64,000 nt of DNA. Origin: Trichormus variabilis 0441. Its GTDB lineage: Bacteria > Cyanobacteriota > Cyanobacteriia > Cyanobacteriales > Nostocaceae. The DNA is taken from contig NZ_CP047242.1 in NCBI RefSeq assembly GCF_009856605.1, positions 3,602,001-3,666,000 of the forward strand. Direction: 5' to 3'. Positions within the stretch are counted from its first letter, which is position 1; every line of letters starts with the position of its first letter. Positions 27,827 to 37,472 of this stretch are shown piece after piece. A model generated the notes under the pieces. The model was given only the letters and a program-made list of their open reading frames with translations, had not been told where the DNA came from and did no database searches. The position numbers and the translations under genes were made by a program.

Positions 27827-28503
27827 AGTCGTTGGGTTGGAGTACGAGAATACAAATCCTGATTATTTTAAGGGTCTTTCCCCTTATTCATGTTGTTTAT
27901 TATCAAGTTTTCTAGGTTTGATAACACAATAGCTGCCAGCTAGTACAACAAGGCAAAAGTCAAAATGATCATATCTCTATATAGTGCGCTGGTTAATCAT
28001 TTCAAAGCGTCTGTGCTTTTTTGCACTCATTGCACTGAGTTATGTATTCATCCTTTGGTAGTATCCCAATACTACCCCTTTCGGAGAAACATAAATTTCA
28101 TCAGTTTTGTCAGTAATTTAATTTTTCGATTTACTTTGCTTAAAAGTAGTGATATTTTACCCCACTTATCACATAGGGAAAAAACTTCAATCATCCCCAG
28201 GTCAGGCATTTATAACGTAAATTATATGAATACAATAGACTCAAACTTACTGACCATTTTCTCGACTGCATCATATTTAATGAAACAAAGACAAATAACT
28301 TTTAAAAATCTTCTAGTTCCGTAGGGTAGATATTGCCTACCAAAACCATAATACGCCGGGAAATGTCCACTCTATATATAAACAAAAAAATGGCAGATAA
28401 GTATCAATACTCTCTGCCATTTTTTATATTCTTTTAAGATCCGTTCTTGTTAAGGATAATTCCTATCTATTGTAGAATCAACTACCTTTAGGTTAAGTAA
28501 AGG
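27827..28503. other. 677-bp intergenic region between carB and dps
   Basis: It is AT-rich. A 119-codon open frame on the plus strand (27965-28324) has no recognisable family, an unlikely composition and no ribosome site, so I do not call it. The only clear element is the terminator at 28385-28425. The carB promoter must lie in the first 150 bp. Confidence 0.5.
28385..28425 (-). terminator. Intrinsic terminator downstream of dps
   Basis: AAAAAATGGCAGA (28385-28397) and TCTGCCATTTTTT (28413-28425) form a perfect 13-bp stem. It is 80-120 bp beyond the dps stop on the minus strand and would work in both directions. Confidence 0.75.
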
Positions 28504-29058
28504 TTAATTCTGAGCAGGCTGAACAAATCCTAAGGTTAAGCTATCTTTAGCTAAGAAGTGAGCTAAATGATAAGCTCTTTCTTCGGTTTTTAACAGAATT
28601 TTTTCGTAGAGGTAGCGTGTACCGCGATCGCCTAAACTTTCAGCCTGAGCCGCTTGGCGACGGATAACGTTGATAATAGCCTGTTCTGCTGCTAGGTCAT
28701 TTTCTACCATCTTACGGGAAGAATATACGCCATCAGATTCTTGTTCAAAACAGGTTAATTCTGCTAACTTGCTGAAAGATGCAGCTGGTACGCCACCCAA
28801 TCCGTTCAAGCGTTCGCCAATTTCATGAACGTGGTCTTGCACTTCATTGTAGCTGGAGTTAAAAAACTCATGCAGTGAATAAAATTCAGCGCCTTCAACT
28901 ACGAAATGGTGTTTTTGGTACTGCAAATAAAGTGCTTGAAAACTAGCTAGAAGAACATTTAGTCCTTCTGTGACTGGAGCAGTTACACTCCGATCCAGTA
29001 GCACTGGATTGTCGTAAACCTGACCAAAATTTTGTAACAAAGTTTGTGTATCAGCCAT
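28504..29058 (-). CDS. dps: Dps-family ferritin-like protein with three-histidine ferroxidase site
   Basis: Dps proteins form 12-subunit shells that oxidise and store iron and protect against peroxide. This 184-residue member has the expected helices: [18 protein letters not shown] (His51 and His63) and [13 protein letters not shown] (Glu82). At residue 78 the usual Asp of the ferroxidase site is His (VHEIGER in place of VDEIAER). This is the pattern described for the zinc-binding, His-rich site of Thermosynechococcus DpsA and for NpDps4 of Nostoc punctiforme. The gene is monocistronic and is followed by a strong terminator. Confidence 0.92.
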   Translation of the reverse strand: MADTQTLLQNFGQVYDNPVLLDRSVTAPVTEGLNVLLASFQALYLQYQKHHFVVEGAEFYSLHEFFNSSYNEVQDHVHEIGERLNGLGGVPAASFSKLAELTCFEQESDGVYSSRKMVENDLAAEQAIINVIRRQAAQAESLGDRGTRYLYEKILLKTEERAYHLAHFLAKDSLTLGFVQPAQN

Positions 29059-29522
29059 TGTTCTCCTCGCTTTTGGGCAGTTATATTTGCTAACTGCTTA
29101 GTTACTACATATTAACATCTAAAAAATTAAAGCAAGCCTAATAAATAGCACAAATTTCTGATTTTTCTGTTGTCAAAATGCCAATTTTTAGCTTTTAGTA
29201 TGGTGAATTTATACTCATTATTTAATGTTTAGTTACTACTCTTATTGCAAGAATTTCTAAACATTACTTTGCTATCTCAGAGTCGCTCCGCCTTGCTAGT
29301 AGATGAGAGTGGTCTGATTTAGCAAAAATTGGCTACAAACTAGAAATAAAACAGAAAAATTGTCATTTCCTAGACATCACACTCTACTTGCAAACAATGG
29401 TGTTCTCAGGAAAAATTATCAGAAAATTTCTCTCACAAGGTATAGAAGGGTTTTCATTCTATCCGCAAGCGATACGCCTACGCGTTATCTTGAATCATGA
29501 AGCTCTCTGGAATTCATAAATC
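29059..29522. promoter_or_regulatory. 464-bp divergent region between dps and the SDR gene
   Basis: It must carry the promoters of both genes. The dps ATG has a GAGGAGAAC ribosome site (29062-29070 on the complement). The sequence is AT-rich with no clear regulator box that I can defend, and no gene is present. Confidence 0.45.
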
Positions 29523-30218
29523 ATGAAAGGTAGACAAGTTCTACTTACAGGCGGTACTGGTGGACTAGGTGTAGGTGTCACACCAGTCGTCCTCGCCCAA
29601 GGTGCAAATCTGACCATTACTTACCGCAATCTCAAGGAAGTTGAACGCCTCAAGGAAGTTCTCCCGCCGGCGGATTTTGCCAGAGTTACTTTTCTTCCCG
29701 CTAACTTGGAAGAAGAATCTTCTGTTGATAATCTCATTACCCGCATCGGTAGGGTAGATGTATTAATTCATCTTGTGGGTGGCTTTTCGATGGGCAAAAT
29801 CCATGAATACAGTTATTACAGTTGGAAACGAGAATTTGATATCAATTTAAATACAACCTTTCTGGTATGCAAATATAGCCTCAAAAGTATGTTAGACCAC
29901 GGCTACGGACGCATTATCACCATAGGTTCTAAGGCTGCTGTGGAACCATCAGGAGGATTAGCCGCCTATTCTGCGGCGAAGGCGGGTGTGGTAGCTTTCA
30001 CAAAAGCGATCGCTGATGAAACTAAAGGTACGAACATCACCGCTAATGTCATCCTCCCCACAATTATTGATACCCCCGCTAACCGTCAAGCGATGGGTAC
30101 AGAGAACGCCGACAAATGGGTAAAGCCTGAGTCTATTGGCGAATTGATCTGCTTTTTAGCTTCAGAAAAAGCCAAAGATATTCGCGGCGCTGCTATTCCG
30201 ATATATGGAGGGGTGTAG
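29523..30218 (+). CDS. Short-chain dehydrogenase/reductase (SDR)
   Basis: This 231-residue classical SDR has the cofactor motif LLTGGTGGLGVGVTPVVL near the N-terminus, VDVLIHLVGGF (the NAG-type position), a catalytic Ser in TIGSKAAV and the YxxxK pair in AAYSAAKAGV. The C-terminal IRGAAIPIYGGV is typical of FabG-like enzymes. It probably reduces a carbonyl with NAD(P)H. The substrate cannot be inferred, and FabG-like proteins are numerous in cyanobacteria. It converges with speY. Confidence 0.82.
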   Translation: MKGRQVLLTGGTGGLGVGVTPVVLAQGANLTITYRNLKEVERLKEVLPPADFARVTFLPANLEEESSVDNLITRIGRVDVLIHLVGGFSMGKIHEYSYYSWKREFDINLNTTFLVCKYSLKSMLDHGYGRIITIGSKAAVEPSGGLAAYSAAKAGVVAFTKAIADETKGTNITANVILPTIIDTPANRQAMGTENADKWVKPESIGELICFLASEKAKDIRGAAIPIYGGV

Positions 30219-30277
30219 GGGTGTAGGGGTGTAGGAGAACAATTTTTTACTCCTCACTCCCTACTTCCTACTCCCTA

Positions 30278-31429
30278 CTATTGCCTAATAGGTGTACCAC
30301 AGGGATAAGTAGCAACTTCTCCGTTGGTTGCTACTTTCTCTACTGGTTGATCTTTCGCTGCTAGGTAGTCTGTGCGGAGTTTATCGTATAATTCTTCCCG
30401 TCTGTCATACAACCGCTTCAGAGGACGGGGTGGGCATTGATTGAGGATGTATGCTGTTACCAAAGGTAAGGCGATCGTGCTATCTGTGTAACAAACAATG
30501 GTGCTGGGTAGTTCGTCTGGGTCGATCTTACCCCAGCTTACTGCTTCTGCTGGTGTCGCTCCAGATAAGCCACCAGTATCAGGACGCGCATCTGTGAATT
30601 GAACGAAGAAATCATGTCCCCGTTCTTCTAAACCCAAAACTTCGTGAATCTGCGGTTGGGTTTGTAGCAAAAAGTTTTTCGGACTACCACCACCAAGAAT
30701 TACAGCCGCACTTTTGCCTTCTCCTTCTCTGGCATTGTAGGCGATCGCAGCTGTTTCGTTCACGTCAATGGCTGGATCTAATACTAGTTGGGAACCTTCC
30801 AACGCCAACGCCGCTACGTTCATCCCGATGGAACTGTCACCAGGGGAAGATGTGTAAATGGGTACGCCATACTCATAAGCTGTAGCCAGCAAGCAGGAAT
30901 GTTTCACCCCTAATTGCTTTTCAACTTCTCTCACATACTTACCCAAAAGATAATGAAACTCCGCCGTTCCCATCCGTTTTTGAAAGGGTTCTGCTTGCAA
31001 AATCTTGCGGATGAAAGCGTCAGTTTCTAGCAGGACATCGTAACCAAAGATGATGTCGTAAATTCTGATAGTCCCTTCTTCACGCAGCTTGACATCATCT
31101 AAAAACGGGTTCCCAGCAAACAACTCAAAACCTAACCCGTAGTGCATATCATGGTAAAGATTTGCACCAGTGCTAATCATCCAATCAATAAAGCCATTAC
31201 GAATTAGGGGCGCAAGTGCAGACACGCCAAAACCGGCAGGTGTCATCGCACCGGAAAGACTTACACCCACAGTCACACCATCTTTGAGGATATCACAAGC
31301 CAATAATTGGCTGGCTTCCCGCAAACGTGCTGAGTTGTAGGCGGTGAAGTAATTATCAATCAAATCCACCACACTGATATCTGTTGACATCGGTATAGGT
31401 GCAATTTTCTTACCCAAATGTTTTGCCAT
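30278..31429 (-). CDS. speY: Deoxyhypusine synthase-like homospermidine synthesis protein SpeY
   Basis: This 383-residue member of the deoxyhypusine synthase fold keeps the active-site Lys in [14 protein letters not shown]. It also has NAD-site stretches such as [18 protein letters not shown] and DAIKDGV-like segments ([24 protein letters not shown]). Bacteria lack the eIF5A substrate. In Anabaena a homologue (SpeY) is reported to be required for homospermidine synthesis, which affects diazotrophic growth. That makes polyamine production the likely role. It is monocistronic and converges with the SDR gene. Confidence 0.87.
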   Translation of the reverse strand: MAKHLGKKIAPIPMSTDISVVDLIDNYFTAYNSARLREASQLLACDILKDGVTVGVSLSGAMTPAGFGVSALAPLIRNGFIDWMISTGANLYHDMHYGLGFELFAGNPFLDDVKLREEGTIRIYDIIFGYDVLLETDAFIRKILQAEPFQKRMGTAEFHYLLGKYVREVEKQLGVKHSCLLATAYEYGVPIYTSSPGDSSIGMNVAALALEGSQLVLDPAIDVNETAAIAYNAREGEGKSAAVILGGGSPKNFLLQTQPQIHEVLGLEERGHDFFVQFTDARPDTGGLSGATPAEAVSWGKIDPDELPSTIVCYTDSTIALPLVTAYILNQCPPRPLKRLYDRREELYDKLRTDYLAAKDQPVEKVATNGEVATYPCGTPIRQ

Positions 31430-31783
31430 TTTCAGACTCCCGAATCGTAACCTTGCCGAATTTAATGTTAACTATGTTTCAGCAATTTCTCGCATCGCCT
31501 GAATGTAAAAATCACTCGCGCTTTGTGCAGAATATAGGAAAACAAAATTTTCAGTATCTGTAGGGTCGTATGATGGTTGTGCTGGGCAATGCCCACCCTA
31601 CATATATTTCTTATACATTTAAGGTTTGCCACGCTGCTACAGTGGTGAGTTAAGCTATTACACATTTAAATCGTATATTTCGCACTCAGGTTGTCCAAAG
31701 TCCAAGCTAGCCTTTAACTCTGGACTCTTGACTATGGACAGCCCTGACGCAAGAATATTTGATTTAGGTGCATATCACCTTAT
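31430..31783. other. Intergenic region upstream of speY
   Basis: No supported gene. A palindromic dispersed repeat lies at about 31559-31604, with arms GTAGGGT and ACCCTAC and an inner GGGCAATGCCC. Related GGGCATTGCCC-like sequences recur near 46590. Heptamer-like TCCAAAG/TGACTAT repeats follow at 31690-31740. Confidence 0.5.
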
Positions 31784-32185
31784 TTAATAACTTGATATAC
31801 GAATTGCTTGTAGTCGCTGCAATATTGTCAACAAATGACCATTATCTATCATTTGCGCTAAATGACCACTACAAAAACGTTCTTTACGAACGTGGCTAGT
31901 CAATAATTTCTGTATTGTAGAAATATCAGCTAAATTTAATAGTTCGGGATTAGTTACAAAACGATTAGCTTCATCCTGCCAATTTGTCCAATCAAAAGAT
32001 ATGACAAAATTTCCTGCGTAAAGTGCTGTTATGAATCTATTAAATTCCTTAGAATAGCAGTAAGGGTCTAAGGTTAAAGGTTCAGTTTGGATGTCATATA
32101 GTTGGCAATTTTGACTGGAAAATAATGTTAGAAAAGTGAGTACATTATCAATGTTTTGTAGCGTAACTAAACTGGACATAACCAT
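31784..32185 (-). CDS. Small conserved protein, probably DUF6508 family
   Basis: The 133-residue soluble protein contains YSKEFNRFITALYAGNFVISFDWTNWQDEANRF and LLTSHVRKERFCSGHLAQMIDNGHLLTILQRL. This arrangement, with the C-terminal RERFCxGHLxxxxxxGxxxxxLxRL motif, matches small bacterial proteins grouped as DUF6508. Function is unknown. The ATG at 32179 (MSSLVTLQN) is an alternative start. Its orientation is divergent from cobO. Confidence 0.6.
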   Translation of the reverse strand: MVMSSLVTLQNIDNVLTFLTLFSSQNCQLYDIQTEPLTLDPYCYSKEFNRFITALYAGNFVISFDWTNWQDEANRFVTNPELLNLADISTIQKLLTSHVRKERFCSGHLAQMIDNGHLLTILQRLQAIRISSY

Positions 32186-32453
32186 AAACTAAAGACTGTA
32201 TAAATTGCGTGCTAGAAAGCAATTAGAGAGATTTACTAGATATATTCTTATACACATTACAAGGCTAAATCATTCGCGCAACATTGCCCATAGGAGAAGA
32301 TTTAGCCAAGTATCAAAATCAATAGGTGAAAAAACTAATTTTTTCACCAAGTCTTTTTCTTTTCTCTGCCAGATTCCCCTCAAGTTCTCATCGATCTAAA
32401 CACAAGTTTTTCTTGGGTTTGTTAGTTGTAACATTTATTTTCTGTATTTCCTG

Positions 32454-33146
32454 ATGAATTTGATGACAAGCGATACACCAGAAGCATTAGAATCAGATAA
32501 GGAAATTGAGCGTCTCATTGATGAAATAATGGCATCAACCCAAAACCTTTCTGATGAACAATACCGCACCAAAATGCAGCGCCGCAAGGAAGTACAAGAG
32601 CGCCGCATATCTCAAGCTGTGCCAGAAAAAGGGTTAATTATTGTTAATACTGGTAACGGTAAAGGCAAAACCACCGCAGCACTAGGTATGGTATTACGAT
32701 CGCTCGGTCATGGGTATAAAGTAGCGATCGTCCAGTTCATCAAGGGTGGTTGGGAACCTTCAGAAAAAAGCGTGTTTAGCTACTGGGAAGACCAAATCGA
32801 GTTTCACGCAATGGGAGAAGGCTTTACTTGGGACACCCAAGACCGCGATCGCGACATTGACAAAGCTCAAGCCGCATGGGAAAAATCATTAGAGTTCATC
32901 CTTGATCCTAAGTACCAGTTAGTTTTGTTAGATGAAATTAATATTGCCCTGAAAATGGGCTATTTAAGCGTAGATGAGGTGCTGGCTGGCTTGGCACGTA
33001 AACCCACAAGTAAGCACGTAATTCTTACAGGTAGAGGCGCACCAGCCGCCCTCATTGAACGCGCAGACTTAGTTACAGAAATGACACTGATTAAGCACCC
33101 TTTCCGTGATCAAAACGTTAAGGCGCAGCCAGGGATTGAGTATTAG
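32454..33146 (+). CDS. cobO: Corrinoid adenosyltransferase (CobO/BtuR type)
   Basis: The enzyme transfers the adenosyl group of ATP to cob(I)yrinate a,c-diamide or cob(I)alamin in coenzyme B12 synthesis. The P-loop GLIIVNTGNGKGKTTAALGM and the following LRSLGHGYKVAIVQFIKGGW are diagnostic. LVLLDEINIALKMGYL, HVILTGRGAP and the terminal MTLIKHPFRDQNVKAQPGIEY complete the family. The N-terminal 45 residues are a charged extension. ATG 32463 (MTSDTPEALES) is an equally possible start. No other cobalamin gene is adjacent. Confidence 0.93.
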   Translation: MNLMTSDTPEALESDKEIERLIDEIMASTQNLSDEQYRTKMQRRKEVQERRISQAVPEKGLIIVNTGNGKGKTTAALGMVLRSLGHGYKVAIVQFIKGGWEPSEKSVFSYWEDQIEFHAMGEGFTWDTQDRDRDIDKAQAAWEKSLEFILDPKYQLVLLDEINIALKMGYLSVDEVLAGLARKPTSKHVILTGRGAPAALIERADLVTEMTLIKHPFRDQNVKAQPGIEY

Positions 33147-33181
33147 TCGTGTATACACGTTGTATACAACACCCTGTTTTT

Positions 33182-33209
33182 GTAGAGACGTTGTATACAA
33201 CATCTCTAC
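33182..33209. terminator. Palindromic terminator-like hairpin between convergent genes
   Basis: GTAGAGACGTTGTATACAAC continues into ATCTCTAC, giving a nearly perfect inverted repeat that touches the stop codon of the minus-strand gene. It lies 36 bp after cobO and could end both transcripts. It belongs to the AGAGACG palindrome style repeated in this genome. Confidence 0.5.
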
Positions 33210-33835
33210 TGACTACACATTTGTAGAATGCGGCGATCGCCAGGACTTATTCTGTTAATGGGATGATAATCTTGCAATGCTAGAGAGTACGCATAGCTCG
33301 TTGGCTCATCTTCAGAAAATTTGGGTAATGTACTAGCTGTAGCTACTTCAGGTGAAATACCAGCATCTGGTGTGGCGGTAACAGTCATTGCCAATTCTCC
33401 AGATGTATCAAGTTTGCCTTGAAAACAACTAAACTCAGAATTAGGCATATACAATGCGCCTACTAGTCTACCTTGCTGCTTTTTAAACAGAACATAACCT
33501 TGTCCTATTTGGTCTGGTTGTGGCGATTGTCCATAAAGATAAATGCCATCTTTCTTTGGTAAACTAAACTTCGGTGCGATCGCTGTTTCTTTTTCGGCTT
33601 TTTGATTCTTTGTTTGTGCTAAATCTTCACTAACTGGGCTGAAGCTCATCAAGGTAGGAGTCAGGGAACTATGTGGTTGGCCATACGTCGATAGGGTTAT
33701 AGAAGTAAGTGACGATACTTCCCTACTCTGTACAGGCTTGATTTCTGCGCCCACTACGGAAAGAGTAAAAAGCAGACCAATAGCGGGGATTCTCAACTGA
33801 CGCAAGGGTGAAGATTTAGAAATATTGTTAAGCAC
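33206..33835 (-). CDS. Secreted protein of unknown function
   Basis: This 209-residue protein has an N-terminal signal peptide (RIPAIGLLFTLSVVGAEI, after a basic start). A conserved-looking segment follows: DGIYLYGQSPQPDQIGQGYVLFKKQQGRLVGALYMPNSEFSCF, then a C-terminal YSLALQDYHPINRISPGDRRILQMC. The paired C-terminal and mid cysteines (SEFSCFQG, LQMCSQ) may form a disulfide. It resembles conserved cyanobacterial hypothetical proteins. I recognise no catalytic motif. Confidence 0.72.
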   Translation of the reverse strand: MLNNISKSSPLRQLRIPAIGLLFTLSVVGAEIKPVQSREVSSLTSITLSTYGQPHSSLTPTLMSFSPVSEDLAQTKNQKAEKETAIAPKFSLPKKDGIYLYGQSPQPDQIGQGYVLFKKQQGRLVGALYMPNSEFSCFQGKLDTSGELAMTVTATPDAGISPEVATASTLPKFSEDEPTSYAYSLALQDYHPINRISPGDRRILQMCSQ

Positions 33836-34149
33836 CCGACTCCTCCTGTGACAAACTTATACGACTGCCTCTGCAACTTGTCTTAAACCATAAGTAAATT
33901 TGCAACCTTTAAGTCTCGGTCAAAGGTTTGATATATTTCTTCTAGAAAAAATATTTTTTAAAAACTCAGGTTTTCTAGATTTTTCCGCAAGTTATCTCAA
34001 ACTATCAGTGATTATGAAACTTTTGCTTCCCCCAACAGATTCACCCTATGAGGTGATGTCAACTGCGATTGAATCATTGATGAAGTTTACGGTCTTGCTG
34101 TGAAATTTCTCTGTTAAAGAAATTCATCTTGCTAGGTACATAGAGATAT
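33836..34149. other. Intergenic region at the left edge of the ATPase segment
   Basis: It contains an inverted pair TCTAGAAAA/TTTTCTAGA (about 33941-33982). A 29-codon frame starts at ATG 34014 (MKLLLPPTDSPYEVMSTAIE) and ends at 34103. It may be the truncated start of a gene, but I do not recognise it. Confidence 0.4.
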
Positions 34150-34473
34150 ACAACAGCAAGTATCTTCATTTCGGAAAGCGTATGGTTTAATTTTTCCCAA
34201 ACCTCTTGACGCTGCCATTTGCGGTAGTAGTTGTATACCGTTGAACTTGGTGGAAAGTCTCCTGGCAGCTATTCCGCTCACATCCAGTCTTCAAATGATA
34301 ATAAATGGCATAGCATTGCATATTTCACGCATATCTGTTGTGTATGAATGCCCACCAGGTTTATTTGGTGGAATCAACTTAGCCAGGATTTCCCACGACC
34401 TATCAGTTAAGTCTGTGGGATAAGCTTTCGTACCATGAGCAACTATGTAGATAAACTGTGTGAAGTATCTCAT
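34150..34473 (-). pseudogene. IS5-family transposase relic
   Basis: On the minus strand, KAYPTDLTDRSWEILAKLIPP and PGGHSYTTDMREICNAMPFIII are followed in a shifted frame by TFPPSSTVYNYYRKWQRQEVWEKLN. These match the N-terminal third of IS5-type (DUF4096) transposases. The catalytic core is absent and the frame is broken, so the element is dead. It marks the left boundary of the segment with the P-type ATPases. Confidence 0.75.
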
Positions 34474-34551
34474 TCCTTACATAGCTCCTCTCTCTTCGCT
34501 TTTAGATTTACTTTAATGAATAGCCTCTTAGTAGGGTAAAGTCTTGATCAG

Positions 34552-37296
34552 ATGAGCAATTGGTATCAACTTGATGTCGCCGAAGTGCTGCACAGGCTGG
34601 GTAGTGAAGCTTCCTGGGGGTTGAGTACGCCAGAAGCTAGTCATCGTTTAGAAAAATATGGTTTCAATGAATTGATTGAGCCAGGACTGAAACAATCTTG
34701 GCAAATTCTTTGGGAACAACTCAGCGAAACACTGGTAATTATTTTGATTGCGGCTGCGGTGATTTCGGCTCTTTTGGGTGACTATAAGGATGGCTTAGGC
34801 ATTATTGCCATTATTTTGCTGATTACTTTTTTAGGTTTTAGCCAAGAATACAGAGCGCAAAAAGCGATCGCCAATCTCAAACAGCTTTCAGCACCAAATG
34901 TCAAAGTCCGCCGTGATGGGCGTGTACAGGAAATCTCCGCCCGTCGTCTTGTACCAGGGGATATTGTGCTAATAGAAGCAGAGGATATTGTCCCAGCCGA
35001 CTGCCGACTACTTTCTATTTCCGGTTTGCGGACTCAAGAAGCTGCTCTGACAGGAGCAGCCGAACCAGTAGATAAAAATATCCAGAGATTGACAAACTCA
35101 GAGGTAATGCTGGGCGATCGCCACAATATGGTTTATATGCAGACCATTGTTACCTACGGTCGGGGTGAGGCGGTAGTTACTGAAACGGGTATGCAGACTG
35201 AGTTGGGACACATTACCAACATGATTCAAACAGTAGAACCAGAACTAACTCCTTTACAAAAACGTCTGGATGTGCTGGGAAGGTGGTTAGCGATCGCCTC
35301 TTTCGCTTTGGTAGGAATCATCTTGGCTTTGGGATTGTTACGGGGTGAAGAGATCAAGTTAATGTTTCTTACCGCCATCACCTTAGTAGTTGCGGCTTTA
35401 CCGGAAGGATTACCCGCAGTGGTCAGCATTGCCTTGGCATTGGGAGCGCAACAGATGCTCAAACGCCGGGCGTTGATTCGCAATCTACCCGCCGTAGAGA
35501 CGCTAGGATCTGTGACTACCATTTGCTCTGGCAAAACAGGTACTCTGACTGAGAACCGCATGGTAGTGACTGTTTTAGATGTAGCAGGTCGTCGCTTAGA
35601 TTTAGCTGCCCATATGCGTTGGGCATCACCTGTTGTAGATCCTAGTCAAGCCAGCCCATTCTTACTCAGTCAACCACCTGCCCTAGCTTTATTATTAGCT
35701 GGTGCTACTCTGTGCAATAACGCCAGATTAGAGCCAGACTGGGAAGAACCGCGTTACTTTCGTGCCGTCGGCGACCCCATAGAGAATGCTTTAGTGATGG
35801 CTGCTGCACACCAGGGACTCTGGAAAGGTGAACTAGAACAGACCATGCCCCGTGTAGGTGAACTGTTATCTGACTTTGAGCGTCAGCGCATGACCACAAT
35901 CCATCAATTGCCGACGGCGTTAGCGGAAATTTCCTGTGCATTGGAGACAGTTTGGCATTGGCATAGGGAGATCGGGGAAACTGCTCCTTATATTGCTTTC
36001 ACCAAAGGCCGAATCAAGAGTCTGCTGGATGTTTCTAGCCAAGTTTGGGTGGATGGATGTGCTGAAGAACTCAATGAAGTTCGACGCGAACAGATTTTAA
36101 CTGCTTATCACCAGCTGACACAAAATGGTTTACGGGTTTTGGGATTATCTTTTCGGTTGTGGCAATCACTTGATATTGCTGAGATAGAACAGGACTTGAT
36201 ATTTATTGGTTTGGTGGGGATGAATGATCCAGCAAGACCAGAAGTTAGGGATGCCGTACTACTTTGCAAGCAGGCTGGTATCCGTCCGGTAATGATTACG
36301 GGAGATCACCCCCTGACAGCTCAATATATTGCTCAAGAGGTGGGGATTGCTACAGGCGATTTTATTCTCACCAGTAATGATCTCTCCCACCTATCCCCAG
36401 AGGCGTTGGGAAATCTCGTCGAAGAAGTATCAGTTTACGCCAGGATTTCCCCAGAACATAAGTTTAATATTGTGCAGTTTCTCCAAAGACGGCGGCATAT
36501 CGTCGCCATGACTGGCGATGGAGCTAACGATGCACCTGCTTTGAAAAAAGCTGATATTGGCATAGCAATGGGCATTAACGGTACTGATGTCGCCAGAGAA
36601 GCAGCCGATATGGTGTTGCTAGACGACAACTTCGCCACCATCGTTGCTGCTGTCAAAGAAGGGCGAATAATTTACGACAATATCCGCAAGTTTATTAAGT
36701 ACATCTTAAGTAGCAATGTTGGCGAACTCTGCGTGATGCTCCTAGCTCCTTTTTTGGGAATGCCACTACCATTGTTACCACTCCAAATTCTCTGGATCAA
36801 TATAACTACCGACGGTTTACCAGCCCTAGCTTTAGGCGTAGAACCTGCGGAAAGAGACACCATGAATCGCCCTCCTCATCCCCCCCATGAAAATATTTTT
36901 GGACGAGGCATGGGCAGAGATATTATCTGGATAGGTTTACTAATGTCTTTTGTCTCCCTAGTCACAGGATATTTGTATTGGCGTAGTAGCAATCCAGGCT
37001 GGCAAACAATTTTGTTTACTACTGTCACCCTATCTCAGATGGGTAACGCCTTGGCCATTCGCTCAGAACGAGACTCTCTTTGGCAAATTGGGTTGCTATC
37101 CAACAAGCCAATTTTGGCAGCAGTAATCCTCACGCTGGTTTTGCAACTGGCTGTCATATATCTCCCTGTTTTACAGAACATTTTTGCAACAGTAGCCCTA
37201 TCACCATTAGATTTGGGTGTTAGTTTGATTCTAAGTACCCTGGTCTTCTGGGGTGTGGAACTGAAAAAATGGCTGATGCGCCGCAGGCATTTTTAA
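34552..37296 (+). CDS. P-type cation ATPase homologue lacking catalytic residues (pseudo-pump)
   Basis: This 914-residue P2-type (SERCA/PMR1-like) ATPase has no stop or frameshift. Cation-site motifs in the membrane are intact: [18 protein letters not shown] (M4) and [17 protein letters not shown] (M6). The hinge motifs [11 protein letters not shown] and [22 protein letters not shown] are also intact. However, the phosphorylated Asp is Gly327 ([10 protein letters not shown], codon GGC). The actuator TGES is T167-G168-A169-A170, and the nucleotide-site KGAP is KGRI. It cannot run the normal phospho-cycle. A regulatory or binding role, or very recent inactivation, is possible. It is the first gene of a four-gene plus-strand cluster. 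Confidence 0.88.
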   Translation: MSNWYQLDVAEVLHRLGSEASWGLSTPEASHRLEKYGFNELIEPGLKQSWQILWEQLSETLVIILIAAAVISALLGDYKDGLGIIAIILLITFLGFSQEYRAQKAIANLKQLSAPNVKVRRDGRVQEISARRLVPGDIVLIEAEDIVPADCRLLSISGLRTQEAALTGAAEPVDKNIQRLTNSEVMLGDRHNMVYMQTIVTYGRGEAVVTETGMQTELGHITNMIQTVEPELTPLQKRLDVLGRWLAIASFALVGIILALGLLRGEEIKLMFLTAITLVVAALPEGLPAVVSIALALGAQQMLKRRALIRNLPAVETLGSVTTICSGKTGTLTENRMVVTVLDVAGRRLDLAAHMRWASPVVDPSQASPFLLSQPPALALLLAGATLCNNARLEPDWEEPRYFRAVGDPIENALVMAAAHQGLWKGELEQTMPRVGELLSDFERQRMTTIHQLPTALAEISCALETVWHWHREIGETAPYIAFTKGRIKSLLDVSSQVWVDGCAEELNEVRREQILTAYHQLTQNGLRVLGLSFRLWQSLDIAEIEQDLIFIGLVGMNDPARPEVRDAVLLCKQAGIRPVMITGDHPLTAQYIAQEVGIATGDFILTSNDLSHLSPEALGNLVEEVSVYARISPEHKFNIVQFLQRRRHIVAMTGDGANDAPALKKADIGIAMGINGTDVAREAADMVLLDDNFATIVAAVKEGRIIYDNIRKFIKYILSSNVGELCVMLLAPFLGMPLPLLPLQILWINITTDGLPALALGVEPAERDTMNRPPHPPHENIFGRGMGRDIIWIGLLMSFVSLVTGYLYWRSSNPGWQTILFTTVTLSQMGNALAIRSERDSLWQIGLLSNKPILAAVILTLVLQLAVIYLPVLQNIFATVALSPLDLGVSLILSTLVFWGVELKKWLMRRRHF

Positions 37297-37472
37297 ACAA
37301 CCATCATAGCGGTTTGCAGTTGGGTAAAATATAGCCTATTTCTAGGGGCGTACAGATGTTCGCCTCTTTATGAATTCTATTCACCAGGATCTAATCCAAA
37401 AGACACATAACTCATTTATGCCCAAAGCCAGTGTATTTTCATCTCTGATTATAAAAAGATTGAAAGTGAGAT

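Noticed and set aside
27965..28324. 119-codon open frame between carB and dps
   Set aside because: No recognised domain, no ribosome site, unusual composition rich in Ser, Phe and His. It looks like a chance frame in AT-rich DNA.
34291..34473. 60-codon open frame upstream of the pseudo-pump as a gene
   Set aside because: It is the broken N-terminal part of an IS5-type transposase that continues in a shifted frame.
35226..35561. Opposite-strand 111-codon frame inside the pseudo-pump
   Set aside because: It is a shadow of the ATPase coding strand with no independent support.
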